Below, in pieces: positions 27,119 to 36,821 of a stretch of DNA of 64,000 nt. Location: positions 1 through 64,000 of the forward strand of contig JBBQZO010000029.1 of assembly GCA_038207625.1 (NCBI GenBank), written 5' to 3'. The translations under genes and the position numbers were made by a program. Below the pieces are notes generated by a model, which ran no database searches, had not been told where the DNA came from, and was given only the letters and a program-made list of their open reading frames with translations. The DNA is from JBBQZO01 sp038207625 (GTDB lineage Bacteria; Pseudomonadota; Gammaproteobacteria; Burkholderiales; Burkholderiaceae_D). The first letter of the stretch is position 1, and every line of letters begins with the position of its first letter.

Positions 27119-28318
27119 CTAGTGGCACGCAGCCGGCAGCAGATTGTCGGCGATGTCGAGACTGCGGCAACGCCAGGCCAGCGCGCTGTCGCCCTCTTGC
27201 GAGGGACTGAACGACAAGGTCTTTGCCGCCCCCTGCGCCAGTTGCACGCCAATCAGCACGTCGCCGCTCTTGCCGTCGATCTGGACCGATGCGCCGCCCG
27301 GCGCACGGGACGACAAGCCCAGCTGTTCGATGTTCGTTGGCAGTGCCTTGTTGGCCTGGTAGTAGCGCCCGACGGCAGTTGTCGCCTGGCGGCCGATGTC
27401 GAACGCGGCGGCCACCTGCGCCTTCTGCGTGTATTGCTGGTAGGCCGGCAAGGCCACCGCAGCCAGCATGCCGATGATCGCCACTAGCATGATCAAGCCG
27501 CCACCACCGCCCAAGCCAAGGCGCGGCACGAACAGCGCCAGCAGCAGCGCGCCCGTGCTGCGCGTCGGCGGACTGGGTTCATGCCCGTTGCCGAGCGCCT
27601 TGACGGCGCCCATGCGCTTGACCAGCCACGGATAGTCGGCGGTGAGCTCGTGGAACGACATCCAGAAGCCACTCGACTGCTCGGCCTGGGCCACGTAGTT
27701 GGTCTTGCTCATGGTGCGCCAGCGCCGGCCGCCGGCGGCCAGCGCGGCCAGCCCGAATTGTGCGCTGGCCGGATTATCGCAGGCCGCCAGGCCATGCCGG
27801 TCGCAGGTGTATTCGCGCGCCCGCGAATAGGCGGCGCCGAGCAACGGCAGGACCGACGCTGGCAGCAGCACGGTGGCCCAGCGCAAGTGCTTGCGCTTGA
27901 TGTGACCGATCTCGTGGCCGATGTAGAAATTGAGCGAATCCGGATTGTCGTGCAGCGCATCGACGATGTCGGAATACAGCACGATGAAGTCGCGCCCGAG
28001 GAAACGGGTGGCGAAGGCATTGAAGGCGCCATTCATGTGCATCAGGTAGGCTTCGGGCTCCTGATGCTGGCCGAGTTTCTCGCAGCAGGCGCTGATCCTG
28101 CGTTTGAGATCGGGGAACTGCTGTTCGGTGATGTGCACGCCGGTTCCCTTGATGTAGGAAATGACGGCCGACTGCGCAAAGCAGTACATCACAAAGACCA
28201 GCAACAGGTATAGCAATGCCATGCCCAACGTTCCCACCAGCAGCAGCAACCACACCAGTACGGACAGCGTCAACATGATGCCGAACAGTGTTTTTTCGTT
28301 TTTGTACACCAGATCCAT
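27119..28318 (-). CDS. M48 metallopeptidase fused to a type IV pilin-like domain
   Basis: 399 residues. Two N-terminal membrane helices (residues ~10-55) precede an M48 (HtpX/Ste24-type) zinc peptidase domain with HEIGH (135-139) and the third ligand Glu169 in REYTCDRHG. After a Gly-rich linker (268-274), residues ~275-399 look like a type IV pilin. There is a hydrophobic helix MLVAIIGMLAAVALPAYQQY, a QVAAAFDIGRQ helix and a C-terminal pair of cysteines, Cys384 (WRC) and Cys398 (AAC), placed as in the pilin disulfide loop. The prepilin peptidase site (G before FTLIEL) and Glu5 are absent, so it is probably not assembled as a normal pilin. AAAGGGG precedes the ATG. Confidence 0.82.
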   Translation of the reverse strand: MDLVYKNEKTLFGIMLTLSVLVWLLLLVGTLGMALLYLLLVFVMYCFAQSAVISYIKGTGVHITEQQFPDLKRRISACCEKLGQHQEPEAYLMHMNGAFNAFATRFLGRDFIVLYSDIVDALHDNPDSLNFYIGHEIGHIKRKHLRWATVLLPASVLPLLGAAYSRAREYTCDRHGLAACDNPASAQFGLAALAAGGRRWRTMSKTNYVAQAEQSSGFWMSFHELTADYPWLVKRMGAVKALGNGHEPSPPTRSTGALLLALFVPRLGLGGGGGLIMLVAIIGMLAAVALPAYQQYTQKAQVAAAFDIGRQATTAVGRYYQANKALPTNIEQLGLSSRAPGGASVQIDGKSGDVLIGVQLAQGAAKTLSFSPSQEGDSALAWRCRSLDIADNLLPAACH

Positions 28319-28721
28319 ACATCCCCTTTGATATCAATCAACAAATATTATCGCGAGGATACAAGGTTTTTCTGAAACTGCCCATGCTTAGTTACGGGCA
28401 TGGCGGCCGGGCGGCGGCGAACGCGCAGGATAGTATTTTTAGTACGTTTTTCGGCACGTTTAATAGTGCGAAAAGAAAGATTTGTGTTTCTTTGGGGACA
28501 ACCATGCTACCGCGTTTCGCCCTGATCGGCACGCAATATCGCCCTGACCGGCGTAAACACAACACAACTGCCACGCGCGTTGCGCATGCCCAAGGCAGGA
28601 CGTATTATTTTGCCACGCCGCGAAAGCACCAAGCTGGTGCGCGCCGGCAGACGTGATGCTGTACTCAACATGATGGCCAGAACCCACGGGTCCATTCAAT
28701 AACGACAAACGAGAGACACAC
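28319..28721. other. Divergent intergenic region, M48-pilin / TonB receptor
   Basis: 403 bp with no convincing gene. It is AT-richer than its surroundings at 28319-28500 (GATATCAATC, TTTTTAGTACG). Promoters for both flanking genes must lie here, but no pair of boxes is convincing. Small open frames in it lack ribosome binding sites and family-like sequence. Confidence 0.6.
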
Positions 28722-31223
28722 ATGCAAAAACGACCATCCCGAACCCCCTCGATTTCCCCTCGCCAGCGCACGCTGGTACGCAGCGTGCTGGCCAGCGCAC
28801 TGATGCTGGCCTTCAACCAGGGCTACGCGCAGCAAGCGGCCGACGCGCCGGCAGCCCGCTCCGACGACCCGACGCCGCCGGTCGCCGTCGTCGTGCTCGG
28901 TTCGCGCTCGAGCGCCAAGACGGCGCTCGACACCGCCGCCCCGGTCGGCCTGATCAGCACCAAGGATCTGCAAAACGCGGGCCCGCTCGAACTGGGCAAG
29001 CTGCTGCAAACGCTCGACCCTTCGTTTAATTTTTCCACCACCTTCATCAGCGACGGCACCGACATCATCCGTCCGGCCACGCTGCGCTCGCTGGGACCGG
29101 ATCAGCTGCTGGTGCTGGTGAACGGCAAGCGCCGTCATCAGCAGGCGCTGGTGAACGTGCAGCAAACGGTCGGGCGCGGCTCGGCCGGCACCGACATCAA
29201 CGCCATTCCGCTGTCGGCCATCCACCACGTCGAGGTGCTGCGTGACGGCGCCGCCGCCCAGTACGGCTCGGACGCGATCGCCGGCGTGATCAACATCGTG
29301 CTCAAGCAGCAGGTCAATGAAACCCAGTTGAGCGGCACCATCGGCACCACCTCGCAAGGCGACGGCGACCTGTATTCGGGCAGCGCCAACAGCGGTTTCA
29401 AGATCGGCGACGGCGGCTTCGTCAACCTGACGGTGGAGGCGCGCAAGCGCGGTGAAACCAACCGCGCCGGCCCCGACTCGCTGCGGGTGGACGTGCCGCG
29501 CGTGACCCAGCGCATCGGCGACAGTCTGGCCAAGGACGCCTTCCTGTGGATGAACGCGGGCCTGCCGATCGACAAGGACAGCGAGATCTACGCCTTCGGC
29601 GGCGTCTCCAAGCGCACCGGCGACTCGGGCGGCTTCTTCCGCGGCGTGGGCGCGAGCGAAAACCGCGCCGTCACGGCCGTCTACCCGAACGGCTACCTGC
29701 CCAACATCAAGACCACCGTCAAGGACGCCTCGTTCGCCATCGGCTACCGGCGCGACCTGGCCAACGACTGGAAGTTTGACGCCAGCGTCAACCACGGCGC
29801 CAGCGAACTGGACTTCCATGAAGCCAATTCGATCAACGTCAGCTACTGGTACGAACCGAAACCGGGCGGCGGCATCTACGCCGAATCGCCCACCGAAGCG
29901 GACACGGGCAAACTGAAGTTCAACCAGACCACCTTCAACGCCGACTTCAAGGGTCCGCTGACGCTGGCCGAGCGCAAGATTTTCCTGGCCGCCGGTTTCG
30001 AGTACCGCATCGACAATTACGCGATCGAAGCGGGCGATCCGGTGTCCTACCAATACGGGCGCACCGACAACCCGGCCATCGCCATTCCAGGGCGCACCGG
30101 CGCGGCCGCCTCGCCCGGCATCCAGGGCTTCCCCGGCTACACGCCCGGCACCGCCGTCGACGACGGGCGCCACAACATCGCGCTGTACCTGGACATGGAG
30201 CACAACGTCACCGACCAGCTGCTGGTGGCCGGCGCGATCCGCTTCGAAAAATATTCGGACTTCGGCTCCACCACCACCGGCAAGCTCAGTTTGCGCTACG
30301 ATCCGACCAAGGAAATCGGCTTTCGCGGCAGCGTCTCGACGGGCTTTCGCGCGCCCAGCGTGCAACAGCAATTCTACAGCTCGGTGTCGACCAATTTGAA
30401 CCTGGACGGCTCGCTGACCGAAACGCTGACCGCACGCCAGGGCAGCGCCGTCACCAAGGCATTCGGCATCGCCCCGTTGAAGGAAGAGACCTCGCGCAAC
30501 GCCAGCATCGGCATGATCCTGCGCCCGGCCAAGAACTTCTCCGTCACGGCCGACCTGTACCGCATCGACATCAAGGACCGCATCGTGTTCTCGTCCGAGA
30601 TCGCGCCGGAGTCAAACTGCCTGCCGAACAATTCGAACTGCCCGATCCGCGCGCTGCTCGACCCGCTCAAGGTCGGCCAGGCACAGTTCTTCACCAACGC
30701 CGTCAACACCAGCACCAAGGGTCTCGACATCGTCGCCGAGCACACGACGCGCTGGCCTGGTTCGACGCTGGTGCTGTCCGGCCAGCTGGGCTTTAACCAG
30801 ACCGAGGTGACCGACCGCCATTCGCAGTCGCCGGTGCTGACGGGCGCGCAGATGTTCGACCGCACCCAGGTGACCTTGCTCGAACGTGGCCAGCCGCGCC
30901 AGCATCATGTGGTGGCGGCCGACTACACGACGGGCGCCTGGAACATGACGGCGCGCGCCAGCTACTACGGCGAAGTGCAGGCCGAGTATTTCAGCCCGTT
31001 GCAAACCTGGGACGCCAAGTGGCTGGTCGACACCACCTTGCGCTACGCCTTCACCAAGAAGAACAGCCTGTCGGTGGGCGTCAACAATCTGTTCGACACC
31101 TATCCGTCCGAATGGACCAACGGCGGCGCGTTTCCCAAGCTGGGCTTCAAGTATTGCTGGGAGACCTGCCCGATCGGCGTGAACGGGCGCTCGATGTATA
31201 TGCGTTACGACCACGCGTTTTAA
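28722..31223 (+). CDS. TonB-dependent outer-membrane receptor
   Basis: 833 residues. A signal peptide (VRSVLASALMLAFNQGYAQQ) is followed by a plug domain (~50-190) with LRSLGPDQLLVLVNGKRRHQ, VEVLRDGAAAQYGSDAIAGVINIVLK, then a beta-barrel of alternating aromatic strands ending in a terminal Phe (RYDHAF), the outer-membrane insertion signal. It imports a ligand using TonB-ExbBD energy. The ligand cannot be told from the sequence; no siderophore or B12 gene is adjacent. GAGAGA lies upstream of the ATG. It converges on the MocR gene with only 22 bp between. Confidence 0.92.
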   Translation: MQKRPSRTPSISPRQRTLVRSVLASALMLAFNQGYAQQAADAPAARSDDPTPPVAVVVLGSRSSAKTALDTAAPVGLISTKDLQNAGPLELGKLLQTLDPSFNFSTTFISDGTDIIRPATLRSLGPDQLLVLVNGKRRHQQALVNVQQTVGRGSAGTDINAIPLSAIHHVEVLRDGAAAQYGSDAIAGVINIVLKQQVNETQLSGTIGTTSQGDGDLYSGSANSGFKIGDGGFVNLTVEARKRGETNRAGPDSLRVDVPRVTQRIGDSLAKDAFLWMNAGLPIDKDSEIYAFGGVSKRTGDSGGFFRGVGASENRAVTAVYPNGYLPNIKTTVKDASFAIGYRRDLANDWKFDASVNHGASELDFHEANSINVSYWYEPKPGGGIYAESPTEADTGKLKFNQTTFNADFKGPLTLAERKIFLAAGFEYRIDNYAIEAGDPVSYQYGRTDNPAIAIPGRTGAAASPGIQGFPGYTPGTAVDDGRHNIALYLDMEHNVTDQLLVAGAIRFEKYSDFGSTTTGKLSLRYDPTKEIGFRGSVSTGFRAPSVQQQFYSSVSTNLNLDGSLTETLTARQGSAVTKAFGIAPLKEETSRNASIGMILRPAKNFSVTADLYRIDIKDRIVFSSEIAPESNCLPNNSNCPIRALLDPLKVGQAQFFTNAVNTSTKGLDIVAEHTTRWPGSTLVLSGQLGFNQTEVTDRHSQSPVLTGAQMFDRTQVTLLERGQPRQHHVVAADYTTGAWNMTARASYYGEVQAEYFSPLQTWDAKWLVDTTLRYAFTKKNSLSVGVNNLFDTYPSEWTNGGAFPKLGFKYCWETCPIGVNGRSMYMRYDHAF

Positions 31224-31245
31224 CGGCCCCGTTTAACGGCGCTTG

Positions 31246-32715
31246 TTAGCCACGGCGGCGGTCGGTGCGACGCACCACCGCCGCCAGTTGTTTGACCAGT
31301 CCATCGATCACCGCCACGTCCACCTGGGCGTAGCCGAGCATCAGCCCGCACCAGCGGTGCGCGCGCGGGCCCACCGCATGCGCGCTCAAGGACGGCGCCA
31401 CGATTCCCGCCGCCAAGGCCGCCGCACTGATGGCCACGTCGTCCATGCGCGCGTCATCAAACACCAGCGCCAGATGCATGCCGGCCGAGTCGCCGTGTAT
31501 GCTGGCCAGATCCCCCAGATGCCGTTCCAGCGACGCCACCAGCGCATCGCGGCGCTGCCGGTACAGCCGGCGCATGCGGCGCAAATGCAGGCCGAAATGG
31601 CCGTCGCGCATGAACGCGGCCAGCGTCAGCTGATCGGCGCCGCGTCCGCGTAGCGTTGACCTGGCCAGCACGTCGGCAAACGGTGCCGCCAGCGCCTTGG
31701 GCACCACCACGAAGCCTATCCGCAGTGCCGGAAAAACGGTCTTGCTGAAGGTGCCCAGGTACAGCACCGGCGCATCCTCGACCAGTCCCTGCATGGCCGC
31801 CAGCGGCGGTCCCTCGTGGCGGAACTCGCTGTCGTAGTCGTCCTCGATGATCAAGGCGCCCACCTTGCTGGCGTGCGCGATCAGCGCCAGCCGGCGCTCC
31901 GCACTGAGCACGCCGCCGGTCGGATACTGGTGCGACGGGGTCACGTAGATCAGCTTGGGACGCTGGCGGCGCCAGTCGCTCGCGCTTGGCGCGATGCCGT
32001 GTTCGTCGACCGCGATGCCCACCGTGTTGAGCAGCGCGCCGCGAAACGCCGTGTGCGCGCCGAAGTAGCCCGGATGCTCCATCCACACCTTGTCGCCCGC
32101 GTCGGCAAACGCGCGCGCCACCAGGTCCAGGCTGCTCTGGGTGCCGTCGGTGATGAACACCTGGCCGGCGTCGCAGTTGGCCCCGCGCGCGGCGCGCAAA
32201 TGGTCGGCGATGGCGCTGCGCAGCGCCAGCGCGCCGCCCGCCTCGGCATAACCCAAGGCGCTGCGCCCGTGCGCGCGCCAGCTGCGCTCGTGCAAGCGCT
32301 GCCACAGCGTGGCGGGAAACTCGGCCAGTGCCGGCACGCCCGGCGCGAAGCCGCCCGACAGCTCGGCCGGCACGGGCGAGGCGCGCAGCGCCAGCGCGCG
32401 CTTGGCCAGTCCTGCGCGCGCCGTGGGCGCAGTCGCGCGCGGCACCGCCACGGCCAGCAGCGTGCTCACCACGGTACCGCGCCGGTCGGTGCACACCAGT
32501 CCCTCGGTGGCCAGTTGCTCGTATGCGTACAGCACCGTGTTGCGCGCGATGCCCAGCTCCAGCGCCAGCGCGCGCGTGGCCAGCAAGCGCGTCTGCGGCG
32601 CCAGCTGTCCGCTGCGGATCGCCGCGCGCAGACACTCATGCAAGCGGCGCTGGGCCGACCAACGCTGCGCACCGGGCGGCGCCTCAAAGCTGGCGGTCAA
32701 CAACTGATAGTCCAT
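31246..32715 (-). CDS. MocR/PdxR-type transcriptional regulator (GntR HTH + aminotransferase)
   Basis: 489 residues. An N-terminal GntR-type winged helix (~15-80, with LATRALALELGIARNTVLYAYEQL) is joined to an aspartate-aminotransferase-fold domain with the PLP lysine in LGTFSKTVFPALRIGF and the DDYDSEFRH and YVTPSHQYPTGG motifs. MocR proteins sense PLP or amino-group ligands, and many (PdxR) control vitamin B6 genes. It is divergent from a pyridoxamine-oxidase-like gene with 92 bp between, which supports a PLP-related regulatory pair, but the exact target is inferred. Confidence 0.88.
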   Translation of the reverse strand: MDYQLLTASFEAPPGAQRWSAQRRLHECLRAAIRSGQLAPQTRLLATRALALELGIARNTVLYAYEQLATEGLVCTDRRGTVVSTLLAVAVPRATAPTARAGLAKRALALRASPVPAELSGGFAPGVPALAEFPATLWQRLHERSWRAHGRSALGYAEAGGALALRSAIADHLRAARGANCDAGQVFITDGTQSSLDLVARAFADAGDKVWMEHPGYFGAHTAFRGALLNTVGIAVDEHGIAPSASDWRRQRPKLIYVTPSHQYPTGGVLSAERRLALIAHASKVGALIIEDDYDSEFRHEGPPLAAMQGLVEDAPVLYLGTFSKTVFPALRIGFVVVPKALAAPFADVLARSTLRGRGADQLTLAAFMRDGHFGLHLRRMRRLYRQRRDALVASLERHLGDLASIHGDSAGMHLALVFDDARMDDVAISAAALAAGIVAPSLSAHAVGPRAHRWCGLMLGYAQVDVAVIDGLVKQLAAVVRRTDRRRG

Positions 32716-32807
32716 TCTGTAGTCCTAAAAAATGCTGCGCCTCTGGATCTTTGCGAGGAGCCAAGCTTGCATTATATTCGTGCCTCACTCATCTTTTATA
32801 GAACGCC

Positions 32808-33464
32808 ATGTCAGAGACCACTTCCAGCGCACCGAGCGAGCGCACGCGGATCCGCCGGATCGCCGAAAACGCCTGTTACGACAGCACCACGCTGCACGCC
32901 ATCATCGACGCGGCCTACCTGTGCCATATCGCGTTCGCCGACGCCAAGGGCAGCCATTGCATCCCGATGGCCTGCTGGCGCGAAGACGAGCACCTGTACA
33001 TCCACGGCTCGAACGGCGGACGATTGGTCAAGCTGCTGCTGGGCGGCACCCAGGTGTGCATTACGATCACCCACCTGGACGGTCTGGTGCTGGCGCGTTC
33101 GGCCTTCAATCATTCGATGAACTACCGCTCGGCGATGATCTACGGCCGATTCGAGGCGGTGCCGGGCGAGCAGGACAAGCGTGCCGCGCTGGACGCGTTC
33201 ATGGACAAGATCGCGCCCGGCCGTCAGCACGAGGCGCGCCGCGGCAACGACAAGGAATTTGCCGCCACCACGGTGCTGCGCATCGCCTTGGGCGAAGCCG
33301 CCTGCAAGGTGCGCAGCGGCGGCCCGATCGACGATGCGGAAGACATGACCGTGCAGGCGTGGACCGGCGTGCTGCCGTTCGTGCAGCAGCACGCCGCGCC
33401 GCTGACCGACGCGGCGTGCACGCTGAACCCACCGGCTTATGTGCGCGACTGGCTCGCTGCCTGA
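32808..33464 (+). CDS. Pyridoxamine 5'-phosphate oxidase family (flavin-binding split-barrel) protein
   Basis: 218 residues. The split-barrel FMN-binding pattern is visible: LCHIAFADAKGSHCIPMACW, LYIHGSNGGRLVKLL and VCITITHLDGLVLARSAFNHSMNYRSAMIYG. This is the family of flavin-nucleotide-binding proteins related to, but distinct from, PdxH. Such genes are often found beside MocR regulators. It may be a flavin reductase or a B6-handling enzyme; no substrate can be named. It ends 33 bp before a convergent gene. Confidence 0.82.
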   Translation: MSETTSSAPSERTRIRRIAENACYDSTTLHAIIDAAYLCHIAFADAKGSHCIPMACWREDEHLYIHGSNGGRLVKLLLGGTQVCITITHLDGLVLARSAFNHSMNYRSAMIYGRFEAVPGEQDKRAALDAFMDKIAPGRQHEARRGNDKEFAATTVLRIALGEAACKVRSGGPIDDAEDMTVQAWTGVLPFVQQHAAPLTDAACTLNPPAYVRDWLAA

Positions 33465-33497
33465 GGCGCACGGCCAGTCGCCTGACGGGCGCCCCGG

Positions 33498-35036
33498 CTA
33501 GGGTTTGGCGGGCGCCGAACCGGCCGGGTTAGCGCACGGCGTGTTGCTGGCGGGCGCACCTTTCGAGGTGGCCACGTTACCGGCCAGGAACCACGAAAAA
33601 TCCGTGCTGGTGTTGCACGCGAAGTAGTAATACGCATCGGCCTGATTGGTGACCGAAATGGCGTTGCTCATGTTCAGGAAGGGCGGATAGTTGGTGGTCA
33701 GCCCGACCCCGCTCGCGGCCGGCAAATTGTTGGGGTTGTTGCCGAACGCGGCCGCGGCGTGACAGGACATGCAGTTCGAGTCGGTGCCGTTCACGGCCGT
33801 CAAGCCCGTCTCCAGATACGGGTTGTAGCACAACACATTTTTGCCCGACAGGCTGTTGGCCGGATTGACCGTCATCGAATAGCTCGAGCACATCGCGTAG
33901 TTGTTGAACGGCGCGGCGATGTTTGGCGGCGGCGCGCCGTACGGATGCGGCTGGCCATAGTTCCACCAGAAGCTTTGCCAGGTCCAGTTGCTGTTCTCGC
34001 GCGTGGTCATGTGCATCGCCACCAGAATCGCCACGTCGCCCGCCTTGACGGTGCCGCCCGTGAGCGGCTGCACGCTGGCGATATTGGCCGCCTCGGCAGC
34101 GCTCAGTGCGAAATGGTAGAACTCCTTGACGTTCACCAAGCCGGCCGGCGCACTGCCGTTGGCGCATTTCCATTGCGACAGCGGCCCGCTGGGCGGCGTC
34201 GCGCCCGAGTACACCACCACGCACTGATTCCAGGTTCCCATCGTCGGGTTGGCGGGATTGCTGCTGTTTGACGGCCCACTGCTCAAGTCGCCCAGCCAGT
34301 ACGGCATCACCGTCGTGCCGTGATTGTTGGCCGGCCCGGCGACGACGATGAACACCGGCTTCAATCCCACCGCCGTGTTGACGAAGGGCTTGATGACGCG
34401 CAGCGCCGGGGCGGTGCCGACCGGCCAGGCATTTTGCACGCTCCACAATCCGGCCGCCGTGTTGTAGTTGTTGCTCCACACCGAGTTGGCATAGTTGGCG
34501 TCGAACTTGTTAAAGCCGATCACCTGCAAGCCGCCCGGCGAGGCCGGCGCGCTGCGCAAGGCCGGTTTGCCGCCGCCGAGCGGTGCCTGGGCGTGGTGCA
34601 ACTGGCGGAATTGCTCGAACTGGTGGGTAGCGCGACCGGCCGCGCGCAGCGCCTGGTGCGGCGCCTGCGCAGCGAGGCCCACGCCCGGCTTGCCGGCCTG
34701 CACCTCGGTGTCGGTGTACCAGGTTTCAAACACCGGCCACCCTTGCGACTGGGGCGTGATCGACGTGATGCCATACCACAGCGCCCAGCCGTGTTCGCGG
34801 ATCGGCGCCTGCTCGTTGGCGCTGACCCAGCCGTCGATGACCGAGGCCGGCAACGGAAACTCGCTCGGCGTGCTGGGGCCGGCCGGCGGTGGCGCCTTCA
34901 GCAACACTGGCTGCGGCGTCAACGGCGGCTTGGCCGGCCCGGCCGCCAATACACAACTGGCGAGCGTCAAGCCCAGCGTGATGAAGATGGCACGGTACGG
35001 CGCGGCGGTGCTCGTGGTGCGACTCGGTGAGTGCAT
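33498..35036 (-). CDS. Exported protein with one haem-c motif
   Basis: 512 residues with an AGGAGGT ribosome binding site 4 bases before the ATG at 35036. It has a signal peptide (IFITLGLTLASCVLAAGPA), a Pro-rich start, and a long domain rich in Asn, Trp and Tyr. A single c-type haem motif CMSCH sits near residue 420, in DSNCMSCHAAAAF, with many Ser/Asn/Tyr around it. I do not recognise a named family; it resembles secreted cytochrome-c-like proteins of unknown role. A frame extending upstream to 35369 lacks any support. It is likely transcribed from the promoter at 35188-35215. Confidence 0.75.
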   Translation of the reverse strand: MHSPSRTTSTAAPYRAIFITLGLTLASCVLAAGPAKPPLTPQPVLLKAPPPAGPSTPSEFPLPASVIDGWVSANEQAPIREHGWALWYGITSITPQSQGWPVFETWYTDTEVQAGKPGVGLAAQAPHQALRAAGRATHQFEQFRQLHHAQAPLGGGKPALRSAPASPGGLQVIGFNKFDANYANSVWSNNYNTAAGLWSVQNAWPVGTAPALRVIKPFVNTAVGLKPVFIVVAGPANNHGTTVMPYWLGDLSSGPSNSSNPANPTMGTWNQCVVVYSGATPPSGPLSQWKCANGSAPAGLVNVKEFYHFALSAAEAANIASVQPLTGGTVKAGDVAILVAMHMTTRENSNWTWQSFWWNYGQPHPYGAPPPNIAAPFNNYAMCSSYSMTVNPANSLSGKNVLCYNPYLETGLTAVNGTDSNCMSCHAAAAFGNNPNNLPAASGVGLTTNYPPFLNMSNAISVTNQADAYYYFACNTSTDFSWFLAGNVATSKGAPASNTPCANPAGSAPAKP

Positions 35037-35531
35037 TGCGACCTCCTGGTTGGTGGTAACGAGGGTGTTATTACGGGCGCTTCCAGCACGCGTGCTGCGG
35101 CGCGAGGGCGCTGGCAGCGGGCGCCATGTCCGGGCAAGCTGGCGCGGACATGGGCCAGACACAGCGCTGTCGATGGCGTGTAAAAACACTATGCGCCAGC
35201 CGCGTAAATTGTCAATATTATATTGAATATCAATCATGATTTCGTCGTTCGCGCGCCGCCACGTGGGCTTGCCGCGGCGTGCACGCAACGGCTTGCCGCG
35301 CCGCGTGCGCGCCTGCCCGCGTGGCCGGAAAACCGCCTGCGTTGCTGCGGCGCGGCGACGACGCAACACTCACGCTCGCCAAGCCCCCCGCACGCATGGT
35401 TTTATGGCCGGGATGGGGGCGAATAGTGTACTCTCGGGATGCGCGTGGCATTGCTGCCGTGGAACGAACCGGCGCGGCGGGCAATGCTTTCCCCAATCCC
35501 AATCAAGGCCAATCGATGGAACTAGCGTTTC
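35037..35531. other. Divergent intergenic region, haem-c protein / binding lipoprotein
   Basis: 495 bp without a gene. It has an AT-rich core at ~35205-35240 (TATTATATTGAATATCAATC) inside GC-rich flanks and the promoter for the minus-strand gene. The plus-strand promoter was not identified. Confidence 0.6.
35188..35215 (-). promoter_or_regulatory. Sigma-70 promoter of the haem-c-motif gene
   Basis: On the minus strand TTGACA (35215-35210, perfect -35), a 16-bp spacer, and CATAGT (35193-35188). It sits in an AT-rich island and implies a leader of about 145 nt. Confidence 0.65.
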
Positions 35532-36821
35532 GTGCTTAAGCTTCGCCGACTGCGCGCTGCGTGCGCGCTGGCCTGCCTGTGCGCGTTGACGCTGCCGGGT
35601 TGCTCGCGGATCGACAGTGCGCCCGTCGGCGCGCCGGCGCGCACCACGATTACCGCGCTGATCTGGGCGCCCGACTGGCCCGGGGAAATGCAGCAGTTGG
35701 CGGCCGACTTCACCCGCCAGAATCCGGATGTGCGTGTTAATTTGCAGTTCATGATTGGCAATTCGGTCGAAGAAAACATCAAACCGAAGGTGGCCGCGCA
35801 CAACCTGCCCGACCTGATGTCGGTCAATCCGAACGCCTACGCGGCCGAACTGGCCGACCAAGGCGTGCTGGCGGACCTGAGCCAGACTGCGGCCTGGCCG
35901 AACATGCTCGACAGCCTCAAGGACGACTGGACCTCGCGCTCGGGCAAGCATTTCGGCATTGCGGGCGGCGTCGCGGCGACGCTGATGTACTACAACAAGA
36001 CGATGTTCGCGCAAGCCGGCGTGACGACCTTGCCCGCTAATTTCGACGAATTCCTGGCCGTTTGCGCCAAACTCAAGCGCGCCGGCTTCATCCCCATCAT
36101 GTGGAGCGGCGGCTATCCCAACTCGCTAGGCAACGGCCCGTTCAGTTTCGGCTTCGCCAACAACGTGGTGGCGCGCCACAGCGACTGGAAGGCACGCATC
36201 GCCGCCGGCACGCTGAACCTGGACACGTCCGAGGCGGCCGACATCTTCGGCAAGATCCGGCTGGTGGCCGCGCGCGGTTTCGTGCAACCTGGCTACATGA
36301 ACACCGGCTACGACGAGGGCATACGCATGTTCTCAGAAGGCAAGACGGCGATGGAATTTAACGGCACCTGGGCGTCGGCCAAGCTGATGCACGGCGCGGG
36401 CTTCCAGACAGGCGTCTTCATTCCGCCATGGAACGCGCCGGGCAAGACGGTGGTGCCCGTGATTGGCAGCGAAACGGGGTTTGCCGTGTGCGAGACGGGC
36501 AACAAGGCGGCCGCCACGCGCTTCCTGGAGTTCATCGTCGGACGCGGATTTTCGACCTGGCAGAACAAGCGCCAGAGCATCGTGCCGCTCAAACATGTTG
36601 ACGGCCCCGTCGTCAGCGACCCGCAGCTGACCGCGTATATCGACAAGATCGGACGCTACCCGGTGACGGCCAGCCCGTATTATTCTATCCTGCCGGCCAA
36701 CACCATCGAGATGCTCCATCCACTGATCCAGGACGTGCTGTACGGTAAAACCAGCCCCGCCAAGGCGGCCAAGCTGCTGGACGCCTCGATCCGCCTCGAA
36801 GCGCAACAACACAACAAATGA
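35532..36821 (+). CDS. Extracellular solute-binding lipoprotein (SBP_bac_1 type)
   Basis: 429 residues from a GTG start. The N-terminus RRLRAACALACLCALTLPGC is a lipoprotein signal with a lipobox ending in Cys. The body is a sugar-type binding protein: ITALIWAPDWPGEMQQLAADF, NPDVRVNLQF, and the AVCAKLKRAGFIPIMWSG and FSEGKTAMEFNGTW segments. Its stop overlaps the ATG of the diguanylate cyclase (ATGA at 36818-36821), so the two are translationally coupled. There are no ABC transporter partners here, so it probably acts as a periplasmic ligand sensor feeding the cyclase. The start is supported only by frame and the signal peptide. Confidence 0.85.
   Translation: MLKLRRLRAACALACLCALTLPGCSRIDSAPVGAPARTTITALIWAPDWPGEMQQLAADFTRQNPDVRVNLQFMIGNSVEENIKPKVAAHNLPDLMSVNPNAYAAELADQGVLADLSQTAAWPNMLDSLKDDWTSRSGKHFGIAGGVAATLMYYNKTMFAQAGVTTLPANFDEFLAVCAKLKRAGFIPIMWSGGYPNSLGNGPFSFGFANNVVARHSDWKARIAAGTLNLDTSEAADIFGKIRLVAARGFVQPGYMNTGYDEGIRMFSEGKTAMEFNGTWASAKLMHGAGFQTGVFIPPWNAPGKTVVPVIGSETGFAVCETGNKAAATRFLEFIVGRGFSTWQNKRQSIVPLKHVDGPVVSDPQLTAYIDKIGRYPVTASPYYSILPANTIEMLHPLIQDVLYGKTSPAKAAKLLDASIRLEAQQHNK

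Noticed and set aside
28288..28656. 122-residue open frame between the M48 and TonB receptor genes
   Set aside because: Overlaps the start of the M48 gene, has no ribosome binding site and no recognisable sequence.
33498..35369. Longer start of the haem-c-motif gene at 35369
   Set aside because: The extra 111 residues are Arg-rich and cross the predicted promoter; AGGAGGT sits directly before 35036.
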